Origin: an uncultured Eubacteriales bacterium
Lineage (GTDB): Bacteria > Bacillota > Clostridia > TANB77 > CAG-508
Direction: 5' to 3'
Length of the DNA stretch: 64,000 bases
Assembly: GCA_902787685.1 (NCBI GenBank)
Contig: CADAHH010000003.1
Span: 1 to 64,000, forward strand
This document shows, piece by piece, positions 45,305-55,071 of the stretch (its first letter is position 1; each line of letters starts with the position of its first letter). The translations under genes were made by a program, and so were the position numbers. A model generated the notes under the pieces. The model made no database searches, was not told the origin of the DNA, and worked only from the letters and a program-made list of their open reading frames with translations.

Positions 45305-45565
45305 TTATCCCTCATAATGTCCTTTACAAGATATAATCATAAGATTTTTATTTTCATCAAAATTATAAACAAGTCTATGCTCTTGCGTTATCCTTCTACT
45401 CCACGCTTTTCTGTGCCTCAATGGCTCTGGCTTACCTATTCCTTTATTTAATCCGTTTCTATTAATATCTTTTATTAAATCATTTATTTTTCTTGCAATT
45501 GTCCTATCTTTTAATTGCCACTCTGTATATTGGTACCATGCTTCATCAGAAAAATTATTGCTCAC
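45305..45565 (-). CDS. yoeB: YoeB/Txe-family toxin (mRNA interferase)
   Basis: 86 residues. Family members cut mRNA on the ribosome. Conserved stretches: FSDEAWYQYTEWQ, GIGKPEPL, WSRRITQEHRLVY (catalytic Glu/Arg region) and the terminal GHY with catalytic histidine. The loop before WSRR is slightly shorter (RHRKAWSRR) than in Escherichia coli YoeB. It overlaps the antitoxin gene by 11 bases, the usual arrangement for coupled translation. Confidence 0.9.
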   Translation of the reverse strand: MSNNFSDEAWYQYTEWQLKDRTIARKINDLIKDINRNGLNKGIGKPEPLRHRKAWSRRITQEHRLVYNFDENKNLMIISCKGHYEG

Positions 45566-45821
45566 CTGTCATAGCCTCCAAATCTTCAATTGTTTTTGAA
45601 ACATATTTTCCTTCTTTTAACTGTTGCAATGATTTATCTATCATTGCTAAATATTCTGCGTTTTTTAATGCTCTCATTACTTCATTATAATGTTCAAGAC
45701 TAATTAGAACAACATTTTTTTCATCTTTTCTTGTTACTATTACAGTTTCATTTTCGTCTGTAGCTTTATCACAATAATCTTTTAAATTTCTTCTGATTGT
45801 TGAATAATTAACGGCTACCAT
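45555..45821 (-). CDS. yefM: YefM/Phd-family antitoxin
   Basis: 88 residues from ATG 45819-45821, chosen because AAAGGTGG lies 8 bases upstream and the longer frame starts inside it. N-terminal DNA-binding VAVNYSTIRRNLKDYCDKA, then ETVIVTRKDEKNVVLISLEHYNEVM, and a C-terminal toxin-binding tail. It should neutralise YoeB and repress the pair. The pair lies between the tRNA-Ser genes and parB. Confidence 0.9.
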   Translation of the reverse strand: MVAVNYSTIRRNLKDYCDKATDENETVIVTRKDEKNVVLISLEHYNEVMRALKNAEYLAMIDKSLQQLKEGKYVSKTIEDLEAMTGEQ

Positions 45822-45994
45822 ACTAAACACCACCTTTCATTTATGTTACAATTATTGTACTTAATATTGTACCATATTATTATATGCAAGTCAATAATAA
45901 TTATACACTTTTAATATTTTTTTATTTCATAAATGGAAAGTAAAATCTAATTTCTCCAATCTCACTTCCCACATCTAACCTCTCACATCTTTTT

Positions 45995-46843
45995 TCAATT
46001 TTTGATTAATCCTAAAATTCTCTCTAAATCATCATTATTTGTATAATTTATTATAATTTTTCCACTTCTTTTTCCTGCATCTACTTTAACTTTTGTGCCA
46101 AAAAATCCTTGGAAAGTATCTTCTATATCTTTATATACATATTCATATTTTCTTGCTATTTTAGAGTTATTCTTTTTATGCTGTGCTTTTTTTTCTGCCA
46201 TACGAACAGTGTCTCCATTTTCAACTATTCTTAGAGCTGTTTTTATCTGTTCTTCAGGATCTTGTATAGCAAGTAATGCTTTACAATGACCTTCTGTTAG
46301 TTTACCTTGTTTTGCTAAATCAAGCACTTCAGGACACAAATTTAAAATTCTTACAGAATTTGCAATTGCACTTCTACTTTTTCCAAGTTGTTTTGCTATT
46401 TCTTCTTGTGTTAAATTATATTCATCCATTAAAGCCCTGATACCATATGCTTTTTCAACCGCATTTAAATTTTCTCTTTGAATATTTTCTATTAAAGAAA
46501 TTTGTTTATTTGTTTTATCATCATCTTCTCTAATAATTGCGGGTATTTCCTTTAATCCCGCTTTTTTAGCAGCTCTCCATCTTCTTTCACCTGCAATTAT
46601 TGAATAATATCCGTCTTTTTTAGTAACAACTATTGGCTGTATAACTCCATACATTTTAATTGACTCTGAAAGTTCTGAAATAGCTTCTTCATCAAATTTC
46701 TTTCTTGCTTGTTCTCTATTAGGTTCAATATCTGTAATTTTTAAATTTTTCAAAACATCATTTTCTTGTTGTTTTTCTTCGTCAGCTATTGGCATTGAAA
46801 ACAATGCATCTAGGCCTTTTCCTAGTCCTGTCATTTTAGCCAT
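45995..46843 (-). CDS. parB: Chromosome-partitioning protein ParB/Spo0J
   Basis: Start at ATG 46841-46843 (MAKMTGLGKGLDALF) after AAAAGGAGGAGATATT; 282 residues. ParB CTPase/nuclease-like domain with EPNREQARKKFDEEAISELSESIKMYGVIQPI, GERRWRAAKKAG and ENIQRENL; helix-turn-helix EEIAKQLGKSRSAIANSVRIL. The C-terminus is lysine-rich. It binds parS near the origin and loads SMC. Cotranscribed with parA (36-base gap). A parS-like site is at 48102-48117. Confidence 0.95.
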   Translation of the reverse strand: MAKMTGLGKGLDALFSMPIADEEKQQENDVLKNLKITDIEPNREQARKKFDEEAISELSESIKMYGVIQPIVVTKKDGYYSIIAGERRWRAAKKAGLKEIPAIIREDDDKTNKQISLIENIQRENLNAVEKAYGIRALMDEYNLTQEEIAKQLGKSRSAIANSVRILNLCPEVLDLAKQGKLTEGHCKALLAIQDPEEQIKTALRIVENGDTVRMAEKKAQHKKNNSKIARKYEYVYKDIEDTFQGFFGTKVKVDAGKRSGKIIINYTNNDDLERILGLIKN

Positions 46844-46879
46844 AATATCTCCTCCTTTTTTATTATTCATTTTCCACCT

Positions 46880-47656
46880 CTAACCTCTAGCTTCTGCTTC
46901 ATTATACTTCAAAAACTCTCTCGTAAACTTCTCATAACTTCTTGCACCTTTAGATTTTGGATCATAAACTGAAATTGGCATACCATAACTTGGTGCTTCA
47001 CTTACTCTTACATTTCTTGGAATTACTGTTTTATACACTTTATTTTGAAAGAATTTTTTTACTTCTCTTACAACTTGATTCGCTAGATTTGTTCTTATGT
47101 CATACATTGTAAGTAAAGCTCCTTCAATATATAGGTTTTTATTTAAATGTTTCCTTACAAGTTCAACAGTATTTAAAAGTTGTCCTAATCCTTCTAATGC
47201 AAAATATTCGCACTGAACTGGTATAAGTACACTATCAGATGCTGTAAACGCATTTAATGTAATTAATCCAAGTGATGGTGGACAATCTATTATAATATAA
47301 TCATATTTGTTTTTTATAACATCAATTTTTTCCTTCATTCTCTGTTCTCTAGACATCATTGAAACAAGCTGAACCTCAGCACCTGCAAGATTTATATTTG
47401 ATGGAGAAATATCTAGATTCTTAATAGCTGTATCTTGTATGATTTCTTCTGCTGTAACATCAGAAATTAATAAATCATACGTAGATAATTCTACATTTTT
47501 ATCTATTCCCAAACCACTTGTTGCATTACCTTGTGGATCTGTGTCAATTAATAAAACTTTTTTACCTTTTTTTGCTAAAAGTGTGCTTAAATTAACCGCT
47601 GTAGTGGTTTTTCCAACTCCGCCTTTTTGATTAGCAATTGATACTACTTTTCCCAC
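46880..47656 (-). CDS. parA: Chromosome-partitioning ATPase ParA/Soj
   Basis: 258 residues. Deviant Walker A KGGVGKTTT (about residue 11), LLIDTDPQGNATSGLG, IIDCPPSLGLIT and PRNVRVSEAPSYG are typical. GTG start (47654-47656) after GGAGGGAGAAAA. Promoter at 47695-47723. With ParB it positions the origin region and, in Bacillus, tunes DnaA and sporulation initiation. Confidence 0.95.
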   Translation of the reverse strand: MGKVVSIANQKGGVGKTTTAVNLSTLLAKKGKKVLLIDTDPQGNATSGLGIDKNVELSTYDLLISDVTAEEIIQDTAIKNLDISPSNINLAGAEVQLVSMMSREQRMKEKIDVIKNKYDYIIIDCPPSLGLITLNAFTASDSVLIPVQCEYFALEGLGQLLNTVELVRKHLNKNLYIEGALLTMYDIRTNLANQVVREVKKFFQNKVYKTVIPRNVRVSEAPSYGMPISVYDPKSKGARSYEKFTREFLKYNEAEARG

Positions 47657-47694
47657 TTTTCTCCCTCCAATAGAATTATTTTTTTGTCACAATT

Positions 47695-47723
47695 ATAATA
47701 TACAAATATTTGTTAGATGTCAA
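47695..47723 (-). promoter_or_regulatory. Promoter of parAB
   Basis: Minus strand TTGACA (47718-47723), 17-base spacer, TATTAT (47695-47700), about 40 bases before the GTG. Confidence 0.7.
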
Positions 47724-47817
47724 TATTTTTCGTATGATTTTTTTGGTTATAGTTTTATAAAGCTTAATTAAGTAACACATAATACGATAGTTCTTTTTAT
47801 TTACATTAATTTATATT

Positions 47818-48027
47818 TTCATAGTTAATATATTAATATTTTTCAAAAAATCTCGGCTCAATACACATTAAAGAAATTCTAATTAAATAAAACGAGCCTC
47901 TTTCACTCAGACCCTCTGCGCTGCGCTTGAGTACCGTGAACATCCCTCGTTTTATTTAATAAGAATTTCTAATAATGCTCCAATCGCATTCGATTTGTTT
48001 TCAGAATATTAATATATTAACTATGAA
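47818..48027. ncRNA. Structured element, family 1 copy A
   Basis: Perfect 23-bp inverted ends (TTCATAGTTAATATATTAA...) enclose inner stems AGAAATTCT/AGAATTTCT and AAATAAAACGAG/CTCGTTTTATTT, and a core with CTTTCACTCAGACCC and GTACCGTGAACAT around a small GC hairpin. Copy B at 52992-53186 (opposite orientation) keeps these core words but has different, still complementary, stem sequences. Strand and function unknown. Confidence 0.55.
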
Positions 48028-48091
48028 AGAATTATTAAATAACATTTACTATTTTATTAAAAAATATGTAATTTTTATTTACATTAGGCTT

Positions 48092-48101
48092 TTTCGACAA
48101 T
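48092..48101 (-). promoter_or_regulatory. Candidate Spo0A box
   Basis: The minus strand reads TTGTCGAAAA, an exact match to the 0A-box consensus, directly beside the parS-like site. Confidence 0.4.
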
Positions 48102-48117
48102 TGTTCCACGTGAAGTT
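48102..48117 (+). promoter_or_regulatory. parS-like site
   Basis: TGTTCCACGTGAAGTT matches the Bacillus parS TGTTCCACGTGAAACA at the first 13 of 16 bases. It lies 0.45 kb upstream of parA near the origin. Confidence 0.5.
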
Positions 48118-48179
48118 ATATAAAAAAGACAAAAATAAAAAGCCACAAAAAGTAGCTTTCTATTATTATATTTTTTCTC

Positions 48180-48208
48180 TTTTTTATGGAGCACATTGCG
48201 CTCCTATA
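48180..48208 (-). terminator. Terminator after rsmG
   Basis: On the minus strand TAGGAGC and GCTCCATA pair and are followed by AAAAAA/T-rich sequence, 36 bases beyond the rsmG stop. Confidence 0.45.
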
Positions 48209-48243
48209 GAAATAAAGCCGAATGAAATTTTCCTTAATAAAAA

Positions 48244-48996
48244 CTATTTTATTGTTATTGGTTCTTTTGCAGGTAATCCAGCTTTTCTTGGATACATTTT
48301 AGGTGTGTACTGTTCTTTTTCTACTATAATTATATTTCTTTTAATATCAGAATCAGGTAATGTAAATTCATCTCTTGATATTATTTTGCCACCCAACACT
48401 TTAATTGCATATTGTGCATTTTTTAATTCTTCTTCTATTTCACTACCTTTCATACATATCATCTTTCCTCCAATTTTAACAAAAGGAAGTAAATATTCTG
48501 AAAGTGTGGATAAATTTGCAACAGCTCTTGCAATTGAAACATCATATTTTTCTCTATATAATATATCTTTTCCACAGTCTTCAGACCTAGAGTGTATAGT
48601 TTCCACATTTTTCAAATCTAATTCTTTTATCACTTCATTTAAAAAGTTTATTCTTTTATTTAAAGAGTCTAATAGGGTTATTTTAACATTTGGCATCATA
48701 ATTGCAATTGGTATTCCTGGGAATCCTGCTCCTGTTCCCACATCAATTATGTTGTCCTTTTCATTAATATATTTTAATACTGTAAGAGAATCCACAAAAT
48801 GCTTTAATATTATTTCATCTTCATCTGTTATTGCTGTTAAATTAATCTTTTTATTCCATTCTAATAAAAGTTCCATGTATTTATGAAATTTTTCTATTTG
48901 ATTAATACTTATTTTGATATTTAATCTATTTAATAACTGTTTAAACTCTTCAACCACTTTATCATTTTTCATCCTGTTTATATCTTTCTTATACAT
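48244..48996 (-). CDS. rsmG: 16S rRNA (guanine527-N7)-methyltransferase
   Basis: 250 residues. SAM site IIDVGTGAGFPGIPIAI (about residue 77), LLDSLNKRINFLNEV, and ARAVANLSTLSEYLLPFVKIGGKMICMKG are RsmG hallmarks; N-terminal LLEWNKKINLTAITDEDEIILKHFVDSL also. It methylates G527 in the 530 loop. Standard origin-region position after mnmG, though here an 84-codon gene intervenes. Confidence 0.96.
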   Translation of the reverse strand: MYKKDINRMKNDKVVEEFKQLLNRLNIKISINQIEKFHKYMELLLEWNKKINLTAITDEDEIILKHFVDSLTVLKYINEKDNIIDVGTGAGFPGIPIAIMMPNVKITLLDSLNKRINFLNEVIKELDLKNVETIHSRSEDCGKDILYREKYDVSIARAVANLSTLSEYLLPFVKIGGKMICMKGSEIEEELKNAQYAIKVLGGKIISRDEFTLPDSDIKRNIIIVEKEQYTPKMYPRKAGLPAKEPITIK

Positions 48997-49072
48997 TTAT
49001 AATTAATTTAATTTCCTTTTTAATTACTATCTTAACTCATCATCCATATTTTCTATAAATCAAATTAAAAAT

Positions 49073-49327
49073 TCACATCTCTGGAGCTTTTATTTTTTCT
49101 CCTAATCTTCGTACTAAGGAATGCCCAATTTCTTCTGTATCTGTGCGACCAAGTTCATTTAAAGCAAGTCCAAGATTTCTCCAACTTTCTGCCTCCATGT
49201 TTCTAACCTCACGACCATTTGGAAGCTGGATTTTTGAAATTTCTTGTACTATTATAGGGACACTTCTTTTTACAAATTTATCATATAGTTTTTGACCTGA
49301 CCTAAAATCATCACTATTTTTACTCAT
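49073..49327 (-). CDS. Conserved-looking hypothetical protein, 84 residues
   Basis: Starts MSKNSDDFRSGQKLYDKF after GAGGGGGAAAAATA, a very strong RBS. Predominantly helical with KIQLPNGREVRNMEAESWRNLGLALNELGRTD; the conserved-looking tryptophan/asparagine helix suggests a small folded domain. No family recognised. Encoded between mnmG and rsmG, so likely in the tRNA-modification/rRNA-methylation operon. Confidence 0.65.
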   Translation of the reverse strand: MSKNSDDFRSGQKLYDKFVKRSVPIIVQEISKIQLPNGREVRNMEAESWRNLGLALNELGRTDTEEIGHSLVRRLGEKIKAPEM

Positions 49328-49357
49328 TATTTTTCCCCCTCATTACTTTTGAAGAAA

Positions 49358-51235
49358 TTATACCACACTCTTCCCCATTTGTAAATATATCAAAAGCACA
49401 TTTATATCTGCTGGAGAGACTCCCGAGATTCTTGATGCTTGTCCAATTGATGTTGGTTTTATTTTATTAAGCTTTTGTCTTGCTTCGATTCTTAATCCTT
49501 TTATTTCTTCATAATTAATATCTTCTGATAGTTTTTTGTTCTCCATCTTTTCAAATTTTTCAACTTGCTCTTCTTCCATTTTAATATAGCCTTCATATTT
49601 AACTTGAATTTCTACTTCTTCTTGAACTGCTATATCAAGTTCAGGTCTATATTCATCAATTTCTTTAAGTGCTTTATAAGTAAGCTCTGTCCTTTTTAAT
49701 AATTCTGACATTTTTGAGCCTGTTTGTAGAGGAGTTGTTCCATGTTCCACAAGAAACATATTTACTTTATCACTTGGTTTTACTATAGTTTGCTTTAATC
49801 TTTTAATCTCTTTTTCTATGTTTTCTTTTTTTGTTAAAAATCTTTCATATCTTTCATCAGAAATCAATCCTACATCATGTCCTATTTTTGTTAATCTTAA
49901 ATCTGCATTATCTTGCCTTAATAATAATCTATATTCAGCACGTGAGGTCATCATTCTATATGGCTCATTTGTTCCTTTTGTAACAATATCATCAATTAAA
50001 ACCCCAATATATCCTTGTGTTCGATCTAATATAATTGGTTCTTTTCCTTTAATTTTTTGGGTTGCATTTATTCCTGCTATTAAACCTTGGCATGCTGCTT
50101 CTTCATATCCAGATGTTCCATTAGTTTGACCTGCAAAAAATAATCCGCTTATATTTTTATACTCTAATGATAGTTTTAATTCTGATGGATCTATACAATC
50201 ATATTCTATTGCATAAGCAGGTCTGGTAAATTCACAATGTTCTAATCCTGGTAAAGTTCTATACATTGCAATTTGAACATCCTCAGGAAGTGATGAACTC
50301 ATTCCTTGTGCATACATTTCATCAGTATCTAATCCAATTGGTTCAATAAAAATTTGATGTCTTTTTTTATCTGCAAATCTTACAACTTTATCTTCAATAG
50401 ATGGACAATATCTTGGACCTGTTCCTTCTATCATTCCTGCATATAATGGTGATCTATGTAAATTTGCTCTAATTATTTTATGTGTTTCTTCATTTGTATA
50501 TGTTAAATAACAATCTTGTTGTTCAAATTCTTTAATTTCATCATCTAAAGAAAATGGAACTATATTTTCATCACCTTTTTGAACCTCCATCTTAGAAAAA
50601 TCAATACTTTTTCTATTAATTCTAGCAGGTGTGCCTGTTTTAAATCTAACTATTTTTACGCCTAAATCTTTTAAACATTCTGATAGTTTATTTGCAGGGA
50701 ATACACCATCTGGACCACTTTCTTTTGAAAATTCTCCTATAAAGATTTTTCCTTTCAAATATGTTCCAGTAGATACTATAACAGCTTTTACATTATAAAC
50801 TGCCCCTACATCTGTTTCTATGGAAACTACTTTTCCATCTTCAACATTAATTTTAGTAATCTCAGCCTGTTTTAATTCTAGATTATCTTGTTTTTCTAAA
50901 GTATGTTTCATTTCCATTTGATATCTTTTTCTATCAGCTTGCGCTCTTAAAGAATGCACAGCTGGACCTTTAGATGTATTTAACATTTTTATTTGTATCA
51001 TGGTTTTGTCTATGTTTTTACCCATTTCTCCACCAAGTGCATCTATTTCTCTAACCAAATGACCTTTTGAGCTTCCTCCAATATGAGGATTACATGGCAT
51101 ATTAGCAACTGCTTCTAAACTTATTGAAAAAATAAGTGTTTTCATTCCCATTCTAGCACATGCTAATCCTGCTTCACATCCTGCATGTCCTGCTCCAATT
51201 ACAGCAACATCATAATCTCCTGCATTATATTTCAT
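49358..51235 (-). CDS. mnmG: tRNA uridine-5-carboxymethylaminomethyl modification enzyme MnmG (GidA)
   Basis: 625 residues. FAD motif [19 protein letters not shown] at the N-terminus, [60 protein letters not shown] and [15 protein letters not shown] are all present; C-terminal MnmE-binding helices end QMGKSVV. With MnmE it makes the cmnm5 modification at the tRNA wobble uridine. Normal length. Confidence 0.97.
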   Translation of the reverse strand: MKYNAGDYDVAVIGAGHAGCEAGLACARMGMKTLIFSISLEAVANMPCNPHIGGSSKGHLVREIDALGGEMGKNIDKTMIQIKMLNTSKGPAVHSLRAQADRKRYQMEMKHTLEKQDNLELKQAEITKINVEDGKVVSIETDVGAVYNVKAVIVSTGTYLKGKIFIGEFSKESGPDGVFPANKLSECLKDLGVKIVRFKTGTPARINRKSIDFSKMEVQKGDENIVPFSLDDEIKEFEQQDCYLTYTNEETHKIIRANLHRSPLYAGMIEGTGPRYCPSIEDKVVRFADKKRHQIFIEPIGLDTDEMYAQGMSSSLPEDVQIAMYRTLPGLEHCEFTRPAYAIEYDCIDPSELKLSLEYKNISGLFFAGQTNGTSGYEEAACQGLIAGINATQKIKGKEPIILDRTQGYIGVLIDDIVTKGTNEPYRMMTSRAEYRLLLRQDNADLRLTKIGHDVGLISDERYERFLTKKENIEKEIKRLKQTIVKPSDKVNMFLVEHGTTPLQTGSKMSELLKRTELTYKALKEIDEYRPELDIAVQEEVEIQVKYEGYIKMEEEQVEKFEKMENKKLSEDINYEEIKGLRIEARQKLNKIKPTSIGQASRISGVSPADINVLLIYLQMGKSVV

Positions 51236-51593
51236 TGTTTTAATCCTTTCATTATTTCCAATTTATTTTTACCTTTTATTTAAAGAAATTTTTTAGGTTG
51301 GAAGTCAGAACTCCAACATCTTATTTTTCACCCTACATATTATAATAAATATAACTATATGTTATTTGTGAAACAAAAACAAGTGTTTTGGTTTTGTGAT
51401 ATACTAATTATTCTACTCTTTTATATCATCTGTCAAAAAAACAAAATAAGCGCTTTTTATTCTTCAGCGACAAGTTGTATGGTTTAATAATTTAAAGTCT
51501 TTATTTTTGATTCTCGTGCCTTTAAAAATATTTTTAAACTAAAATTTATGTCATTGAGGTTTGGAAAAGAATTGTAATTATTTTTCAAACTGA
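51236..51593. other. Intergenic region between mnmE and mnmG
   Basis: No gene seen. It contains a GGTTGGA-type repeat (51294-51318) that forms a short hairpin, GTTGGA/TCCAAC, and AT-rich sequence in which a promoter for mnmG could lie. An AAGGATTAAAACA sequence precedes mnmG. Confidence 0.5.
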
Positions 51594-52961
51594 CTACTTT
51601 CCTAGACAGAATCTTGCAAAAATCTCATCAATTATTTCCTCACTAGCAACATCACCTGTTATTTCACCTAAATTTGACAAAATATCTTTTATAGATATTG
51701 CAACTATGTCTATAGGCATACCATTTTTTAAGCTCTCTTCTGCTTTTTCAACATTAATAATCGCTTTTTTTATAATATTTCTATGTCTTTCATTTGTTAT
51801 TACAATTTCATTATCTAAATTTATTTCATTTAGATTAAACATTTTACTAATAGTATCATATAATTCGTTAATCCCTTCTCTTTTTAATGCTGAAATATTA
51901 ATAACATATTTAAAACTATTTAATAATTCTATGTTTTTATTAAACACTGACCCCAAGTCCGATTTATTAAGAACTACAATACTTTTATTACAATCAACAG
52001 ATTTAAGTATTTCTTCATCTTCTTTTTCTATGTTTTTACTACTATCAATTATTACAATACTTAAATCAGCTTCTTTTGCTAATTTTTTAGATTTTTCAAT
52101 ACCTATTTTTTCAATTTCATTTTCAGTTTCTCTAATACCAGCAGTATCTATTAGTTTTAGCGGAATACCATTTATATTAACAAATTCTTCTATTGTATCA
52201 CGAGTTGTTCCTTCATATTCTGTAACAATAGCTCTATCTTCTTTTAATATAGCATTTAATAAAGAAGATTTTCCAGCATTTGGCTTACCTATTATTGCAG
52301 TTTTTATTCCTTCTTTAATTATTTTTCCATTATAAAACGATTTCTCTAATTTTTGAAGTTCATTCTTGATATTCTCAAGCTTCTCAGCTATTTCCTTATC
52401 TAACAACTCTTCAACATCATATTCTGGATAATCTATTGAAACTTCAATATTTGTCATCAAGTCTAAAATCTTTTGTTTAATTTTTGCTATTTCTTGTGCA
52501 AGAAAACCTTCTAATTGTTTAATACCTTCTTTTGCTTCTATATCAGATTTAGCATTTATAATGTCTATTACTGCTTCAGCTTGTGATAAATCTATTCTAC
52601 CATTTAGAAAAGCTCGTTTTGTAAATTCCCCTGGTTGAGCTAGTTCTGCCCCGTTTTTTAAACACAAATCTAGTATTCTTCTCATGATAACAATTCCACC
52701 ATGTGAATTTATTTCACACATATTCTCAGCAGTATAACTATGAGGCGCTTTAAAAAAGGATACTAATACTTCATCAATTATTTTTTCTTTTTCTTTTATA
52801 TGACCATATTTTATTGTATATCCTTTAATATCATCAATATTATATTTGTTTTTCGGATAAAATATTTTATTTAAAATTTCAAAACATTTTTCTCCACTTA
52901 TTCTAATTATACCAATTCCTCCAATGCCCGGAGCCGTAGAGATTGAAGCTATTGTACTCAT
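51594..52961 (-). CDS. mnmE: tRNA modification GTPase MnmE (TrmE)
   Basis: 455 residues. N-terminal tetrahydrofolate domain (TIASISTAPGIGGIGIIRISG), helical domain, and G domain with GKPNAGKSSLLNAIL (G1, about 222), DTAGIR (G3), NKSD (G4), and the characteristic C-terminal FARFCLGK with its functional cysteine. Works with MnmG. Normal length and origin-region position. Confidence 0.97.
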   Translation of the reverse strand: MSTIASISTAPGIGGIGIIRISGEKCFEILNKIFYPKNKYNIDDIKGYTIKYGHIKEKEKIIDEVLVSFFKAPHSYTAENMCEINSHGGIVIMRRILDLCLKNGAELAQPGEFTKRAFLNGRIDLSQAEAVIDIINAKSDIEAKEGIKQLEGFLAQEIAKIKQKILDLMTNIEVSIDYPEYDVEELLDKEIAEKLENIKNELQKLEKSFYNGKIIKEGIKTAIIGKPNAGKSSLLNAILKEDRAIVTEYEGTTRDTIEEFVNINGIPLKLIDTAGIRETENEIEKIGIEKSKKLAKEADLSIVIIDSSKNIEKEDEEILKSVDCNKSIVVLNKSDLGSVFNKNIELLNSFKYVINISALKREGINELYDTISKMFNLNEINLDNEIVITNERHRNIIKKAIINVEKAEESLKNGMPIDIVAISIKDILSNLGEITGDVASEEIIDEIFARFCLGK

Positions 52962-52991
52962 AAATAATTCTCCTTTTTAAATTTTTTTAAT

Positions 52992-53186
52992 TAAAATATT
53001 AATTATATGAAAATTTTCGAATGTGATTGGAATAATTTTAGAAATTCTTAATGGATTTTTTGGAAAATGTTCACGGTACAAAAGCTTTAGCTTTTGGGTC
53101 TGAGTGAAAGGGTGCCAAAAAATCCAATTAGAATTTCTTACAATTATGAATTGAGCCGAGAAAATTTGAAGATAATTAATATTTTA
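52992..53186. ncRNA. Structured element, family 1 copy B
   Basis: TAAAATATTAATTAT/ATAATTAATATTTTA ends, inner stems AGAAATTCT/AGAATTTCT and GGATTTTTTGG/CCAAAAAATCC, hairpin CAAAAGCT/AGCTTTTG, and on the minus strand the core words CTTTCACTCAGACCC and GTACCGTGAACAT. Three helices differ from copy A by compensating changes. It lies between jag and mnmE with no gene. Confidence 0.55.
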
Positions 53187-53300
53187 ATATTCTAATTTAT
53201 TTTAAAAACTAAAATAATTAATTTAAAAAAGTCAAAATTCCTTTAATCTTATCCTTAGATTAAAATCGGAACTTTGACTTCTGATTTTATTTTTATTTAA

Positions 53301-54017
53301 TTATTTTAAACTAATAACAACTCTTCTTCTTGGTTCTTCACCAATACTTTCAGTTTTTACAGTTTTAGAATCTTGTAATACAGAGTGTATTATTTTTCTT
53401 TCATATGCTTGCATAGGCTCAAGAGTAACAGATTTTCTTGTTCTTTCAACAGTTCTAGCTATTCTATTTGCTAAATCTTGTAGAGTCCTTTCTCTTTTTT
53501 CTTTATATCCTTCTATATCAAGCCAAACTCTAATTTTTTCATCAATTCCTTTATTTGCTATAGTTGAAATAATAGATTGAAAAGCATACATAGTTTCTCC
53601 TCTATACCCTATTAAGAAACCAGCATCCTCACCACTTAAGCTAATTTCCAATCCATTAGATTTTTTTTCTATAGAATAATTAATATTATTCCCCAACTTA
53701 TTTATAATAGCCTCAAAAAATGTTTTTACATTCTTTTCAGCTTGCTCAAGCTTTTCAGGTGTTATATCTTTTATTTCTTTTTTTACATAATCTTCTTTTG
53801 ATTTGTCATTTTTAGATATTTGTGCAAGTTCTTTTTCATCTTTTAAGGTTAATTCCACTTTTACAACTCTAGGTGCTAAAATACTAAAAAAACTCTTTTT
53901 TTCTGTTTCTAAAACTTTAACATTAACCATATCTTTAGAAACCTTAAGTATTTTTAAGCCATTCTCAATTGCTTCATTTGTGGTACTACCTTCTGATATT
54001 ACACTATTATTAGGCAT
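53301..54017 (-). CDS. khpB: RNA-binding protein Jag/KhpB
   Basis: 238 residues: N-terminal Jag domain (SEGSTTNEAIENGLKILK), linker, type II KH domain (LEISLSGEDAGFLIGYRGETMYAFQSI) and C-terminal R3H domain (RTVERTRKSVTLEPMQAYERKIIHSVLQ). The Jag/KhpB family binds RNA and affects cell elongation. It starts directly after yidC on the same strand, in the usual rnpA-yidC-jag operon. Confidence 0.93.
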   Translation of the reverse strand: MPNNSVISEGSTTNEAIENGLKILKVSKDMVNVKVLETEKKSFFSILAPRVVKVELTLKDEKELAQISKNDKSKEDYVKKEIKDITPEKLEQAEKNVKTFFEAIINKLGNNINYSIEKKSNGLEISLSGEDAGFLIGYRGETMYAFQSIISTIANKGIDEKIRVWLDIEGYKEKRERTLQDLANRIARTVERTRKSVTLEPMQAYERKIIHSVLQDSKTVKTESIGEEPRRRVVISLK

Positions 54018-54018
54018 T

Positions 54019-55050
54019 TTATTCTCCTTCTTCTTTTATAATCTTATTTAATACTAATCTTTCAAAAATCATTAATATATTGTTCATAAGCCAATATAAA
54101 GCAAGTCCAAGTGGTGCAACCATAGCAATTGATATTGACATAATTGGCATAAACCAAGACATTTTTCTGTTTGTGTCTGCCATTGCATCATTAAGATCAG
54201 GTGCTTTTTCCTCGCTTTTCTCATCTTCCTCATTTATTTCATCATTTACATTTTCCGCTTTATTATCTAAACCATCACCTATTAATTTTTCTTCTTTTTT
54301 ATTATTCATATTTGTAGATAATCTAATTGAAATAAAAGAAGATATTACATATAAAATAGGTATTATTAAAGCTTTAATATTTGTTAAATCTTCAGTTGGA
54401 ACTTTACTTAAATCTATACCAAAGAAATTCATATTAATATATAATTCATCTTTGTAATCTTTAATATTAAAATTATTGTCTGATTCATTATTTACATTTT
54501 CTTCATTACTAATATTTTCATCTTTAATAACATTTTCTTCTTGTTGTTCTGTTTCTTCTTGGTTGTTTTCTACGGATTGTTGATTTTCAAGATTAGTAAT
54601 ATAATTAATTACTGCAATTTCTTTATAATTAGTTAATAATCCTTGTTCTTGAACATATTTAATAGAGTTATTAATAATTTCAGAGTCTATTTTTTTCATA
54701 TATGTAAGAGGTGATCTTACTAGAATAAATACTGATATTAATAAAACAATTTGTATGATAGCACTTAAACACCCAGAAGCAGGATTCATTTTTTCTCTCT
54801 TATATAAAGCCATAATCTCTTGGTTCATTTTTTCTTGGTCATTTTTGTATTTAAATTGAATTTGCTTCATTTCATCATTTACTTTTTGGCTTTTTTTCAT
54901 TGTTTTTTGTTGTGCCCATGATATAGGTAACATTAAAACTTTAATTAATATTGAAAATAAAATAATTGCAAAGCCAAAATTTCCAATAAGCCCATATAAA
55001 AAATTTAAAATATATCCAAATAAATTTGCAAAAAAATTCATAAGACTCAC
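54019..55050 (-). CDS. yidC: Membrane protein insertase YidC/SpoIIIJ
   Basis: 343 residues. The family core is present: FGFAIILFSILIKVLMLPISWAQQKTMKKSQ, KYKNDQEKMNQEIMALYKREKMNPASGCLSAIIQIVLLISVFILVRSPL, and C-terminal spans MSWFMPIMSISIAMVAPLGLALYWLMNNILMIF. Two acidic low-complexity insertions (about 155-195, rich in E/N, and about 250-285) make it longer than typical YidC. It inserts membrane proteins and, in spore formers, its paralogue SpoIIIJ supports SigG activity. Confidence 0.93.
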   Translation of the reverse strand: MSLMNFFANLFGYILNFLYGLIGNFGFAIILFSILIKVLMLPISWAQQKTMKKSQKVNDEMKQIQFKYKNDQEKMNQEIMALYKREKMNPASGCLSAIIQIVLLISVFILVRSPLTYMKKIDSEIINNSIKYVQEQGLLTNYKEIAVINYITNLENQQSVENNQEETEQQEENVIKDENISNEENVNNESDNNFNIKDYKDELYINMNFFGIDLSKVPTEDLTNIKALIIPILYVISSFISIRLSTNMNNKKEEKLIGDGLDNKAENVNDEINEEDEKSEEKAPDLNDAMADTNRKMSWFMPIMSISIAMVAPLGLALYWLMNNILMIFERLVLNKIIKEEGE

Positions 55051-55071
55051 AGAAAATCCTCCTTTATGTTG

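Noticed and set aside
47975-48886. A 303-codon plus-strand open frame
   Set aside because: It lies antisense to rsmG, whose motifs are all intact on the minus strand; the translation is low-complexity and hydrophobic with no RBS.
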